A stretch of DNA of 64,000 nt from Sutcliffiella horikoshii DSM 8719 (GTDB taxonomy: Bacteria > Bacillota > Bacilli > Bacillales > Bacillaceae_I), in the NCBI GenBank assembly GCA_001648575.1, contig LQXN01000062.1, positions 124,001 to 188,000 on the forward strand, given 5' to 3'. The translations under genes and the position numbers were made by a program. Position 1 is the first letter of the stretch. The number at the start of each line of letters is the position of its first letter. The notes below the pieces were generated by a model. The model was not told the origin of the DNA and made no database searches. It was given only the letters and a program-made list of their open reading frames with translations. Below, one piece after another: positions 34,098 through 42,644 of this stretch.

Positions 34098-34122
34098 AAG
34101 GAGGGAATCTATTCCCTCCTCT
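34098..34122 (-). terminator. Terminator or attenuator between hppD and the aminotransferase
   Basis: Perfect stem GGAGGGAAT / ATTCCCTCC followed by TTTTTT on the minus strand. It lies inside the presumed operon, so it may lower expression of the downstream genes or end the hppD transcript. Confidence 0.8.
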
Positions 34123-34130
34123 TGTAAATC

Positions 34131-35249
34131 CTACAGATTTCCTCTTAATTCTTGTTCTCTTTCAATTGATTCGAAAAGAGCCTTGAAGTTTCCTTCCCCA
34201 AACCCTTTTGCTCCTTTTCGTTGAATTACTTCAATGAAAAGTGTAGGTCTGTCAACGATAGGTTTTGTGAAAATTTGAAGTAGATATCCTTCATCATCAC
34301 GGTCTACAAGAATGCTCAATTCCCGAAGCTTCGCAATTTCTTCATCAATTTCGCCCACTCTATCAGATAACATTTCATAGTAGGTATCAGGGGTGTTCAA
34401 GAACTCCACTCCATTTTCTTTTAATCTGCTCACCGTCTGAACGATATCTTCCGTCAGGATGGCAATATGTTGAACACCGGCACCATTGTAAAACTCCAAA
34501 TATTCTTCTATCTGGGACTTTCTCTTACCTTCTGCTGGTTCGTTTATCGGGAATTTGATGCGTCCCCCATTATGCATAACTTTTGACATTAATGCCGAGT
34601 ACTCTGTATTGATGTCCTTATCTGTAAAGTGGGTCATTTCTTTAAAGCCCATAACTTTTTCGTAATAAGACACCCACTCTTCCATCTGTTCCACATTTCC
34701 CACAACATGGTCAATACCGATAATTCCTGCATCTTTTACAGGAGTGGAGTTCTTGTACTCCCTAAATCCAGGCATGAATACACCTTTATAATTCTTTCTT
34801 TCGATTAATGTATGGATCGTATCCCCATATGTACCGATTACAGCCTTTTTCAAAGTACCTTGCTCATCCGTCATTTCCTGAGGAGGCTGAATGGCAATCG
34901 CCCCTCTCTCAACAGCTCCGTTGTAAGCACTTTCAACATCATCCACGACTAGGGCAATATCTTTGACTCCGTCTCCATGTTTTTTTACGAATTCGGATAT
35001 TCTCGTATCCTGTTTAAGTGATCCAGTTATGACAAGGCGAACATTTCGTTGTTTTAATACATAGGAAACTGTTTCTCTGTTTCCTGTTTCCAAACCGGAA
35101 TAAGCAATTGGTTCAAATCCGAAGGTCGTAGCAAAAAAATGGGAAGCTTGCTTTGCATTCCCTGTATAAATTTCTAGATAATCAACATCTCTGACCGGAA
35201 AAATTTCTTCCACCTTTTCTTTTGGTTGCATCGTTTTTTCTACGTTCAT
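34131..35249 (-). CDS. hppD: 4-Hydroxyphenylpyruvate dioxygenase
   Basis: A 372-aa vicinal-oxygen-chelate enzyme converting 4-hydroxyphenylpyruvate to homogentisate. It has two glyoxalase-like halves (about residues 18-160 and 175-360). The three iron ligands are recognisable: histidine in GIDHVVGNV, histidine in GVQHIAILT and glutamate in LFIEVIQRKG near the C-terminus. The KGFGEGNFKALFESIE tail closes the active site in this family. It has its own promoter (35296-35324) and a terminator just behind it. Confidence 0.92.
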   Translation of the reverse strand: MNVEKTMQPKEKVEEIFPVRDVDYLEIYTGNAKQASHFFATTFGFEPIAYSGLETGNRETVSYVLKQRNVRLVITGSLKQDTRISEFVKKHGDGVKDIALVVDDVESAYNGAVERGAIAIQPPQEMTDEQGTLKKAVIGTYGDTIHTLIERKNYKGVFMPGFREYKNSTPVKDAGIIGIDHVVGNVEQMEEWVSYYEKVMGFKEMTHFTDKDINTEYSALMSKVMHNGGRIKFPINEPAEGKRKSQIEEYLEFYNGAGVQHIAILTEDIVQTVSRLKENGVEFLNTPDTYYEMLSDRVGEIDEEIAKLRELSILVDRDDEGYLLQIFTKPIVDRPTLFIEVIQRKGAKGFGEGNFKALFESIEREQELRGNL

Positions 35250-35295
35250 TGGTTTTCCCTCCTATTTTTTAAAAAATATTACTATTCTGAATAAA

Positions 35296-35324
35296 ATATA
35301 ATCTATTACCATTTTTAATTGCAA
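35296..35324 (-). promoter_or_regulatory. Sigma-A promoter of hppD
   Basis: TTGCAA (35319-35324, minus strand), 17-base spacer, TTATAT (complement of 35296-35301), about 50 bases before the hppD start codon. Confidence 0.65.
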
Positions 35325-35348
35325 GAGTTCCATTTAAAGCTAGAATGC

Positions 35349-35368
35349 TTTGACGCGCCAACGTGTCA
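35349..35368. promoter_or_regulatory. 20-bp inverted repeat at the lpd stop codon
   Basis: TTGACRCG / CGYGTCAA arms around a 4-base centre, with one mismatch. It starts in the lpd stop codon and lies just upstream of the hppD -35 box. There is no T-run. It could be an operator for hppD or a hairpin protecting the upstream message. Confidence 0.4.
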
Positions 35369-36802
35369 AGATGAAGTGACTTTTTGCTTACTGGCTTGAG
35401 GGGTTTTATGAATGGCTTGATTTTTGATATCCTCCACCGACTCCCATATACTTTCATTGACACTTGGATGAGGATAGGTTGGAAAAAGCATGTCCTCTTG
35501 CCTTGCCACCATCTCAAGCGCTATGGAACCAGCACTGATCATCTCAACCGCCTGGGAGCCCATTATATGAACGCCAAGCAATAGTTCCGTTTTAGCATCT
35601 GAAATAGTTTTCACTATTCCATCCTTTTGTCCGATGATACTTGAATAACCGTTAGTTTGAAGGCTGCTCTCACCAACCTTGACTTCAAACCCATTTTCCA
35701 TTGCCTCCAACTCTGTCAATCCTACCGTTGCAATAGGAGGTATCGTTTGGACGACTCTCGGCAGAAAGGTAAGGTCAACCTCAGAGTGATGGCCAGCAAT
35801 ATTTTCCGCTGCCACTTTCCCTTGTTTAATAGACTTTACCGCCAAGGCAGCCCCTTCTGTGACATCACCGATGGCATAAATGGTAGCTATATTTGTTTTG
35901 CAGGTTTTGTCAATTTCAATGAAACCTTCCTCACTCAGTTTTATTCCAGCACGCTGAATTCCAAGTGAATCAAAATCAGGATTTCTTTCTTCTGATACAT
36001 AATAATGGGAACCTTCCAGTGTAATCGGGGCCTCTTTCCCCGTATTAACCTTTACTTCCCAATAATCTTGAATAAATTGAACTTCAGGGGGTGATTCGGC
36101 TTTCAAAATTTTTATTTTTTGTTTTTTCAATTGTCTTTGTAACTCTTTATTGATTATAGGGTCAAAAGAAAAATCATGTTGATCCATCGGTAAAATCATC
36201 GTGACCTCAGATCCAAAACTGCGGAATGCAGTTGCAATTTCAAGTGTGAAGTCATCATTTCCGTAAAGAATGAGTTTGCCCGGAAGTTCTTTCAGATTCC
36301 AAATCGATATGGGTGATAATGCATGGTGGTTCCCACCTTGAATTGGACTTTTTCTAGACCCGACAGCGATAATAGCTTCATTAAATGTATAGGTATCATA
36401 TTGATGGCCGTTCTCCACACCGATTTTTCGATCTGATATAAAGGAGGCCTCACCAGTTATCACTTCTATTTTGTTTGCCTTACACAAAGCTTGAACACCT
36501 TGAAGTAATTGAGCCACCACTTTCTTTTTATGTTGTTGTAGTCTATCCAAATCAAATGTCACTTTGCTTGTATCCATCCCAAGCTGCTGAAGGGATCCCA
36601 TTTGAAAAAAGGACTGCGCCGCTTTTGTATGTATTTTTGACGGGATGCATCCCTCGTTTAAACAAACCCCTCCAAGCTTGTTTTTCTCGATGATGGTAAC
36701 CTGCCGGCCAAGCTGCGCCGCCCTTATTGCCGCATGATACCCTCCAGGCCCACCACCAATCACAACAACATCCCGTTCTTGTGTAAGTTCACCTACAACC
36801 AT
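35366..36802 (-). CDS. Dihydrolipoamide dehydrogenase (E3) of a 2-oxoacid dehydrogenase complex
   Basis: A 478-aa flavoprotein that reoxidises the lipoyl groups of E2 with NAD+. FAD-binding VVVIGGGPGGYHAAIRAA (about residues 12-29), redox disulfide in GGVCLNEGCIPSK (about 44-56), NAD-binding region about 175-215 with LILYGNDDFTLEIA instead of a classical GxGxxG, and a C-terminal YPHPSVNESIWE carrying the base histidine. The NAD-binding loop is less typical than in housekeeping Lpd. It starts directly after the E2 stop codon and ends the phenylalanine operon. Confidence 0.85.
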   Translation of the reverse strand: MVVGELTQERDVVVIGGGPGGYHAAIRAAQLGRQVTIIEKNKLGGVCLNEGCIPSKIHTKAAQSFFQMGSLQQLGMDTSKVTFDLDRLQQHKKKVVAQLLQGVQALCKANKIEVITGEASFISDRKIGVENGHQYDTYTFNEAIIAVGSRKSPIQGGNHHALSPISIWNLKELPGKLILYGNDDFTLEIATAFRSFGSEVTMILPMDQHDFSFDPIINKELQRQLKKQKIKILKAESPPEVQFIQDYWEVKVNTGKEAPITLEGSHYYVSEERNPDFDSLGIQRAGIKLSEEGFIEIDKTCKTNIATIYAIGDVTEGAALAVKSIKQGKVAAENIAGHHSEVDLTFLPRVVQTIPPIATVGLTELEAMENGFEVKVGESSLQTNGYSSIIGQKDGIVKTISDAKTELLLGVHIMGSQAVEMISAGSIALEMVARQEDMLFPTYPHPSVNESIWESVEDIKNQAIHKTPQASKQKVTSS

Positions 36803-38044
36803 TTAAATCAGCTCCAGCATCAATAAATTTGGTTCTTCCAGTAGTTGCGTAAGCCTGTTTGTAAAAGCTACTGCTGTAGCCCCGTCTGCCACACGATGAT
36901 CAAAGGACATGGAAATATTCATCATAGAGCGGATGACTATTTCCTCTTTATCGTTCACTACAGGACGTTTCTTTGTTTTATGGAAGGAAATCAAGCCTAC
37001 TTCCGGCTGATTGATGATCGGCGTCGCTCCAATGCTTCCTCCAAGAGGTCCAACATTGCTGATGGTAAAACTGCTCCCGGTCATTTCTTTCATGGAGAGT
37101 TCATTTTCCTGAGCCTTTTTGGTTAACTCTTTTAAGCTTGCATGGATCTCTTTTAATGATTTGGCTTCCACGTTATGGATGACAGGGACAATAAGTCCAT
37201 CTTCCGTGTCTGTGGCAATTCCAATATGGTGTTCTTTTATCAATTCAATGGTTTCTTCCTGTTCATTTAATCTAGCGTTGAAAATCGGGAAATCCATCAA
37301 TGCAATCGAAATCGCTTTAATGAACAAGGCAGTAGCGGAAATGTTTTGATTGCTTCTTTTCCATGTCTCTCTAAGTCCAATGATCTGTGTCACATCCACT
37401 TCTTCAAAGTGGGTGCAATGCGGTATGGTCAGGAGCGACTGGGACATCTTTTTGCCTATTTGCCTTCTCCTGCCTCTGAACGGGATGGTTGTCACAGGAG
37501 TCTTTTCCGTTTTTGTCGGTTTTGCCTCCTGCTTTTCTAGTTTTAATTCGTGCGCTTTTTCAGGTTCAGGCTGTTTTTCCTTATCTATAAATCTATATAC
37601 ATCCTCATCAGTTATCCTGCCAGCTGGTCCGGTCCCTTTAATCTCTTCGATATCCACTCCGGCATCCCTGGCAATTTTTCTAGTAAAGGGAGCTGCCATG
37701 ATTCGAAACGATTTTGAGATTGGTGCCTGGTTGTACTCACTTCCTGATGCGGTACGCTCCATCAAGTCATTGGGAGCAGCCGGTTTATTTACTGTTGAAA
37801 TTCCTGAAGAATCTGTTTCCAATAGAAATAATGTTGTGCCAACAGGAACTGTTTGACCGACCTCGACTTTTATTTCTTTTATGACACCGGCATACGGGGC
37901 AGGTATTTCAGCTGTCATTTTATCCGTCTGTACTTCTACCAATGGCTCATCCGGTTTGACTGTGTCACCTGGTTTAACAAAAAATGTCAATACATCTGCC
38001 TGTGTCATCCCTTCACCAATATCATGAAGTTTTACCTCAATCAT
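36803..38044 (-). CDS. Lipoyl acyltransferase (E2) of a 2-oxoacid dehydrogenase complex
   Basis: A 413-aa E2 core protein. One lipoyl domain (residues about 1-76, lipoylated lysine in EVQTDKMTAEIPAP), a Pro/Lys-rich linker, a peripheral subunit-binding domain (about 112-150, KIARDAGVDIEEIKGTGPAGRI), a second linker and the catalytic domain (about 185-413). The last has active-site MSFDHRVADGATAVAF near residues 380-395. It carries acyl groups from E1 to CoA. The ATG at 38044 fits AAGGAGGT; the in-frame ATG at 38050 is too close. Confidence 0.88.
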   Translation of the reverse strand: MIEVKLHDIGEGMTQADVLTFFVKPGDTVKPDEPLVEVQTDKMTAEIPAPYAGVIKEIKVEVGQTVPVGTTLFLLETDSSGISTVNKPAAPNDLMERTASGSEYNQAPISKSFRIMAAPFTRKIARDAGVDIEEIKGTGPAGRITDEDVYRFIDKEKQPEPEKAHELKLEKQEAKPTKTEKTPVTTIPFRGRRRQIGKKMSQSLLTIPHCTHFEEVDVTQIIGLRETWKRSNQNISATALFIKAISIALMDFPIFNARLNEQEETIELIKEHHIGIATDTEDGLIVPVIHNVEAKSLKEIHASLKELTKKAQENELSMKEMTGSSFTISNVGPLGGSIGATPIINQPEVGLISFHKTKKRPVVNDKEEIVIRSMMNISMSFDHRVADGATAVAFTNRLTQLLEEPNLLMLELI

Positions 38045-38061
38045 TCTCATACCTCCTTATC

Positions 38062-39060
38062 CTAGAACTTCATTACTTTATTCACGGCTGCTATTACTCT
38101 TTCTTTAGTAGGGAGATAATGGTCTTCGAAACCAAAATACGGCACGGGTACATCAAACCCAGTCACTCTTTCCACTGGCGCCTTTTGGTAAAGAAATGAA
38201 GTTTCATTGATGATTGCAAGTACATCACCGCTGACACTTGTCGCAGCGTGGGCTTCATGAATGATAACCGTTCTCCCGGTCTTTTGAACAGATTCGGCAA
38301 TTATGTCTTTATCGATTGGATAGAGAGTTCTCAGATCGATGACTTCACATCTTGTTCCTTTGGCCTCCAGTTCTTTCGCAGCTTGAAGGGCAACTGGAAT
38401 CATCGCACCCCAAGCGATAATGGTGACATCTTCACCTTCCCTGCAGATTTTCCCTTTACCGATTTCAACAGTGTACTTCCCTTCTGGCACCTCTTCTCTT
38501 ACAGATCGATAGCAACGCATAGGTTCTAAGAAAAGTACTGGATCGGGATCCTCTATGGAGGCTATTAAAAGCCCTTTTGCATCATAAGGGTTGGATGGGC
38601 ATACTACCTTGATGCCTGGCATATGGGTAAAAATCGCTTCTGTACTGTCAGAATGAATTTCCGGAGCCCTTACTCCCGCTCCATATGGTGCACGGATAAC
38701 CATTGGAACGGTAAAGTGTCCCATTGTCCTTGCCCTGATTCTAGATGCGTGTGTCATGATCTGTTCGTATGCAGGATAAATGAAACCTAGAAACTGAATT
38801 TCTGTAACCGGTCTGAATCCGTTTATCGCCATACCTATGGCCGCACCGATAAAGCCTGCTTCACTTAATGGTGTATCCATTACGCGCTCTTCTCCATATT
38901 TTGTTTGAAGACCTTCAGTGGCACGGAACACACCGCCGTTCATTCCGATATCCTCTCCCATGAGAAGGACGTTTTCGTCTTCTTGGAGCATCGTATCCAG
39001 GCCGTCTGTAATTGCCTGGACCATGGTAAATGTTTTCGTTTTAAGCGCCGTTTCCATCAT
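38062..39060 (-). CDS. 2-Oxoacid dehydrogenase E1 beta subunit
   Basis: A 332-aa transketolase-like subunit. N-terminal MGEDIGMNGGVFRATEGL (about residues 34-51) contacts TPP with the alpha subunit. FIGAAIGMAINGFRPVTEIQF (as two blocks around 69-88) and the C-terminal transketolase domain (about 200-320, VIIHEAHAATS) are typical. It overlaps the E1 alpha stop codon by four bases, so translation is coupled. Sequence alone does not tell pyruvate from branched-chain or aromatic oxoacids; the operon context with phenylalanine dehydrogenase suggests phenylpyruvate. Confidence 0.88.
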   Translation of the reverse strand: MMETALKTKTFTMVQAITDGLDTMLQEDENVLLMGEDIGMNGGVFRATEGLQTKYGEERVMDTPLSEAGFIGAAIGMAINGFRPVTEIQFLGFIYPAYEQIMTHASRIRARTMGHFTVPMVIRAPYGAGVRAPEIHSDSTEAIFTHMPGIKVVCPSNPYDAKGLLIASIEDPDPVLFLEPMRCYRSVREEVPEGKYTVEIGKGKICREGEDVTIIAWGAMIPVALQAAKELEAKGTRCEVIDLRTLYPIDKDIIAESVQKTGRTVIIHEAHAATSVSGDVLAIINETSFLYQKAPVERVTGFDVPVPYFGFEDHYLPTKERVIAAVNKVMKF

Positions 39061-40121
39061 GCTTCACCTCTTATCAGTTGAAGAAGATCTTTTTTCTGCT
39101 GTTCAATTCCCCATGTTGGTTTTTCAAATACGTAATCAAACATATCTGCCGGATTTGCCGCCGGAAAGCTTTCCATCTCTTCAATCGCTTTATCAACTTC
39201 TTTGGAGGCTTCCAACATGAGCGATTCTTTCCATTCTTCGGTATACCACCCTTTGTTTTTCATGAGACGCTCCAAGCGGAGAACCGGGTCGTTTTCCCTT
39301 CTTTTATCACTTTCAGATTGATCACGATATTTGGTCGGATCATCTGCTGTGGTATGTGCACCATATCTCCATGTAACAGCTTCAATCAATGTAGGACCTT
39401 CTCCTTTTCTTGCTTGTTCCAATGAAGCTAATGTATGAAAATAGACAGCAAAAATATCGTTCCCATCTATTCGAATACCCCTCAAGTCATAGGCAAGTGC
39501 TTTTTGTGCGATTGTTTGTGTATTCATCTGCTTGGATAATGGTACTGAAATGGCAAAATGATTATTCTGGTTAAAAAACACTACAGGGGCTTTTAAAACA
39601 CTGGCAAAATTCAACCCTTCATGGAAATCCCCTTCAGATGTTGCTCCATCTCCGAAATAAACGATACTGGCATTTTTTGTACCTTTTCTTTTTTCGGCAT
39701 ATGCCGCTCCAACAGCATGTGGCAGCTGTGTCGCAATCGGGATTCCTGGCGGGAAAATCTTTCTTCCGTTAGCTGGAACACATCCCTCATTCCTACCGTT
39801 CCAAAACAGGAGAATGTTACGGAGGGAATGGCCGAATGTCATGGTCGCCCCATGGTCACGGTAGGAGGGAAACAGCCAATCCACCTCCTGAAGTGCCAGT
39901 GCACTACCGACCTGGGAAGCTTCCTGCCCTTCATATGGGGCATAAGTGCCTATGCGTCCCTGCCTCTGTAAGCTTATACATTTTTTGTCGAATGTACGGA
40001 TCCTGAGTAAATGCTTATACATGGACTGAGCCAATTCTTCTGTGATACGTTTTTCATACTTTTCATCAAGGATATTCCCCTGATTATCCATAATCTGTAT
40101 GATAGGAAATTGATCTTTCAA
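39057..40121 (-). CDS. 2-Oxoacid dehydrogenase E1 alpha subunit
   Basis: A 354-aa TPP-dependent subunit that decarboxylates the 2-oxoacid. TPP motif GDGATSEGDFHEGLNFASV (about residues 164-182) ending in FFNQNN, and substrate/phosphorylation-loop region ending in RYGAHTTADDPTKYR. The active-site region YAPYEGQEASQVGSAL resembles pyruvate-type E1 more than classical branched-chain E1. It starts with TTG at 40121 behind AGAGGGGGA. Together with PheDH upstream it probably turns phenylpyruvate (and perhaps related oxoacids) into acyl-CoA. Confidence 0.85.
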   Translation of the reverse strand: MKDQFPIIQIMDNQGNILDEKYEKRITEELAQSMYKHLLRIRTFDKKCISLQRQGRIGTYAPYEGQEASQVGSALALQEVDWLFPSYRDHGATMTFGHSLRNILLFWNGRNEGCVPANGRKIFPPGIPIATQLPHAVGAAYAEKRKGTKNASIVYFGDGATSEGDFHEGLNFASVLKAPVVFFNQNNHFAISVPLSKQMNTQTIAQKALAYDLRGIRIDGNDIFAVYFHTLASLEQARKGEGPTLIEAVTWRYGAHTTADDPTKYRDQSESDKRRENDPVLRLERLMKNKGWYTEEWKESLMLEASKEVDKAIEEMESFPAANPADMFDYVFEKPTWGIEQQKKDLLQLIRGEA

Positions 40122-40137
40122 CTTATTTCCCCCTCTA

Positions 40138-41274
40138 TTAAACTCTTACTGACCATTTTGGTCGTTTGGAATGTGTAAAAAAGCTATTTCTTCTGCTCCG
40201 GTCTACCAGTCTTTGTTCACAAAAGTTATTGGCAGCTTCCACTGTGGTGATATTCATTTTTTCCGCTTCCTTATAGACATCCATCAAAGAATTGTAAATG
40301 GCCATCGTTTTGCGAAGTACCCGCTCTTTGTTTGGTTCATAAAGCTCATCTGCCACTTGAATGAGACCGCCTGCGTTCACAATATAATCTGGTGCATAAA
40401 GGATTCCTTTTTCTTGGAGCATCGCACAATGGTGATTCTCGATCAGCTGATTATTCGCTGAACCTACAACCGCTTTCACCTTCAATTGTTCCACTGTCTG
40501 ATCGTTAATGATCCCTCCAAGTGCACATGGTACAAAAACATCTGCATCCACAGAATAGATTTCATCCCCACCCACCACTTTAATGCCAGCCCCTATCTCT
40601 TTGGCTTTGGCTACAAGTTGATTGATGGCGAATTCATTAATGTCAGATACATATATGTCAGCACCGGCAGTCATTAATTGCTCTGCCACTTTTGCACCGA
40701 CTTTTCCAAGCCCTTGGATTGCATAGCTTTTACCAAATAAATTTTTAGAGCCCCACAGGGTAAGGTTTGTTGCTTCAATCCCGTAGATCACCCCTTGTGC
40801 TGTCGGTACGGAAGAATCTCCGCTTCCACCATAAACTTCATCTACTCCGACGATGCAGTTTGTTTCTTTTAAAGCATGTACAAAGTCCTCAGGAGATGTT
40901 CCCATATCTGTTCCCGTGTAAAATCTACCATTCAAAGATTCTACAAATTGGCCAAAGGCCCGGAACAGCTCCGGTGTTTTATCTTTGTTCGGGTCCCCAA
41001 TGATTACGGCCTTGCCTCCACCGAAATCCACATCGGCCGCAGCACATTTATATGTCATCCCTTTTGAAAGGCGAAGAACGTCATATAGTGCTGCGTCGAC
41101 AGATTGATAAGGCTGCATGCGGCACCCACCAAGAGCAGGACCCAATGTTGTGTTATGTATGGCAATAATCGCCTTTAAACCAGTATCAGGATCGTTGCAA
41201 AAAACTACTTGTTGGTGTTGTTGAATCTTATCGAACATTTCCATTCCCCCAACTTCAGAAGTAAGCGTTTTCAT
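40138..41274 (-). CDS. pdh: Phenylalanine dehydrogenase (Glu/Leu/Phe/Val dehydrogenase family)
   Basis: About 378 aa. NAD-dependent oxidative deamination of phenylalanine to phenylpyruvate. Family blocks: [13 protein letters not shown], the catalytic lysine region [33 protein letters not shown], and Rossmann motif [31 protein letters not shown] and the C-terminal [14 protein letters not shown] match, from memory, the phenylalanine dehydrogenases of Lysinibacillus/Bacillus rather than leucine dehydrogenases. The preceding thioesterase and the following E1-E2-E3 genes are in one operon. Several starts are possible (TTG 41283, ATG 41274); the ATG is chosen. Confidence 0.82.
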   Translation of the reverse strand: MKTLTSEVGGMEMFDKIQQHQQVVFCNDPDTGLKAIIAIHNTTLGPALGGCRMQPYQSVDAALYDVLRLSKGMTYKCAAADVDFGGGKAVIIGDPNKDKTPELFRAFGQFVESLNGRFYTGTDMGTSPEDFVHALKETNCIVGVDEVYGGSGDSSVPTAQGVIYGIEATNLTLWGSKNLFGKSYAIQGLGKVGAKVAEQLMTAGADIYVSDINEFAINQLVAKAKEIGAGIKVVGGDEIYSVDADVFVPCALGGIINDQTVEQLKVKAVVGSANNQLIENHHCAMLQEKGILYAPDYIVNAGGLIQVADELYEPNKERVLRKTMAIYNSLMDVYKEAEKMNITTVEAANNFCEQRLVDRSRRNSFFTHSKRPKWSVRV

Positions 41275-41297
41275 ATTTGTCAAAAGAACCACCCTTT

Positions 41298-41696
41298 TTA
41301 TCTATTATTCTTACTACTTATCATTTGTTCAATTTTCCTTTTAGGCAAAATGACTTGTGTCACTTCCCCTTCACCGACAACTTTTTCATGAGAGTGTATA
41401 AGTACGCTTGTGATGATGAAGTTCTTTTTGCGGGAGACCACAGTTGCATCAAGTGTTAGAATGGACCCTTCAGTTGCCGGAGCCAAGTGCTTCACTTTCA
41501 CCTCTGCCCCCATTCCTTCTTCCCCTTCGGAAAGAATCCCTAAAATCATCTGTCTGGAGACCCATTCCATGTGGTATACCATTGTTGCAGTAGAATAGAC
41601 AGGATGAACCATTTTTCCTTCAAACTGTGCAAACATATCTTCCGTAACAGTAATCTGGATGGAATGCTTTGCACCGACCTTCAAATCAGAATTCAT
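41298..41696 (-). CDS. Hot-dog fold thioesterase (fluoroacetyl-CoA thioesterase-like)
   Basis: A 132-aa hot-dog protein. [22 protein letters not shown] (split here as [13 protein letters not shown] and MEWVSRQMI) corresponds to the active-site helix, with Thr, His and Glu at the positions used by FlK-type thioesterases. [18 protein letters not shown] is the second conserved strand pair. As first gene of the phenylalanine operon it might release stalled aryl-CoA, like PaaI, and so protect the CoA pool. GAGGTG 6 bases before the ATG at 41696 sets the start. Confidence 0.75.
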   Translation of the reverse strand: MNSDLKVGAKHSIQITVTEDMFAQFEGKMVHPVYSTATMVYHMEWVSRQMILGILSEGEEGMGAEVKVKHLAPATEGSILTLDATVVSRKKNFIITSVLIHSHEKVVGEGEVTQVILPKRKIEQMISSKNNR

Positions 41697-41713
41697 CTTT
41701 TTCACCTCAAACG

Positions 41714-41736
41714 TATAACGTTTATTCAACGCTATA
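41714..41736. promoter_or_regulatory. Candidate PaaX-type operator at the phenylalanine operon
   Basis: 9-5-9 palindrome TATAACGTT-n5-AACGCTATA that begins within the -10 box of the promoter at 41734-41763. The same element occurs at 44767-44789 and 56320-56342. Binding there would block transcription. Confidence 0.65.
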
Positions 41737-41763
41737 ATAACATTTCGTTAAATAAACAGTCAA
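41734..41763 (-). promoter_or_regulatory. Promoter of the thioesterase-PheDH-oxoacid dehydrogenase operon
   Basis: TTGACT (complement of 41758-41763), 18-base spacer, TATTAT (complement of 41734-41739), overlapping the palindrome at 41714-41736. Confidence 0.7.
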
Positions 41764-41804
41764 TAAATTGTAGAAATTTTATAAATAGTCAATAAAAAAC
41801 AATA

Positions 41805-41836
41805 AAAAGAGTAGAACGGAAGGGTCCATTCTACTC
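41805..41836 (-). terminator. Terminator of the ABC transporter operon
   Basis: Stem GAGTAGAA-GGA / TCC-TTCTACTC followed by TTTTTATT on the minus strand, after the ATPase gene. Confidence 0.85.
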
Positions 41837-41849
41837 TCTAGTCATCAAT

Positions 41850-42644
41850 TCAACTTAGCAACGATCGATCGTTTGTCATTTGCTGGCCGCGGATCCGCTG
41901 GAATTCTGATAAAAGTCGTTCGATGGTAAGGGTTTTCTTTTCCTCTTCTTCCACTTCAAGAATAATTTGGCCTTTATCCATCATGATCAGTCGATTACCA
42001 AGATCAAGTGCCTGTTGCATATTGTGCGTAACCATCAGTGTGGTTAATCCTTTATCGGCAACAATTTCTTTGGTGATATTGGTAATCAATTCTGCCCTCG
42101 ATGGATCAAGTGCAGCTGTATGTTCATCAAGTAAAAGAATATCTGGTTCTGTAAACGTCGCCATCAATAAGGATAGAGCCTGTCTTTCTCCCCCAGATAA
42201 CAATCCGACTTTAGCAGAAAGTCTATTCTCAAGTCCGAGGTGAAGTGTTTCGAGCACTTCTTTGAAATAGGTTTTCCTTTTTTTAGTGACACCCATTCTT
42301 AATGTTCTATTTTTGTTGCGGGAATAGGCCATCGCAAGATTCTCTTCGATCGTCATGGTTGGTGCAGTCCCCGCCATCGGATCCTGGAACACCCTCCCGA
42401 TATATCTGGCTCTTCGGTGCTCTGCCATATAAGTGACATTGCGGCCGTCAATTTCCACCTTTCCCGTATCAGGCGTCAGGACACCTGATATCATATTCAT
42501 CATGGTGGATTTTCCTGCACCATTACTTCCGATGATGGTGACAAAATCCCCTTTTTTCAAAGAAAGATTTATGGTATCCAATGCATTCTTTTCATCAAGG
42601 GTTCCTTCGTTAAAAACCTTGTTAATCTGAGTTAAGTGTAGCAC
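41850..42644 (-). CDS. ABC transporter ATP-binding protein (TrpXYZ-type)
   Basis: A 264-aa ATPase. Walker A GSNGAGKST (about residues 39-47), signature LSGGERQALSLLMA (about 147-160), Walker B DILLLDEHTAALDP and H-loop THNMQQA. It energises an importer formed with the permease directly upstream, whose 3' end overlaps this gene by 23 bases. It is the last gene of the transporter operon, which shares an operator with the phenylalanine and phenylacetate operons. Confidence 0.88.
   Translation of the reverse strand: MLHLTQINKVFNEGTLDEKNALDTINLSLKKGDFVTIIGSNGAGKSTMMNMISGVLTPDTGKVEIDGRNVTYMAEHRRARYIGRVFQDPMAGTAPTMTIEENLAMAYSRNKNRTLRMGVTKKRKTYFKEVLETLHLGLENRLSAKVGLLSGGERQALSLLMATFTEPDILLLDEHTAALDPSRAELITNITKEIVADKGLTTLMVTHNMQQALDLGNRLIMMDKGQIILEVEEEEKKTLTIERLLSEFQRIRGQQMTNDRSLLS

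Noticed and set aside
39057-40121. Calling the E1-E2-E3 genes the housekeeping pyruvate dehydrogenase
   Set aside because: E1 alpha resembles the pyruvate type, but the genes are embedded behind phenylalanine dehydrogenase and share the aromatic operator. A catabolic role for another 2-oxoacid is more likely. Specificity cannot be decided from sequence.
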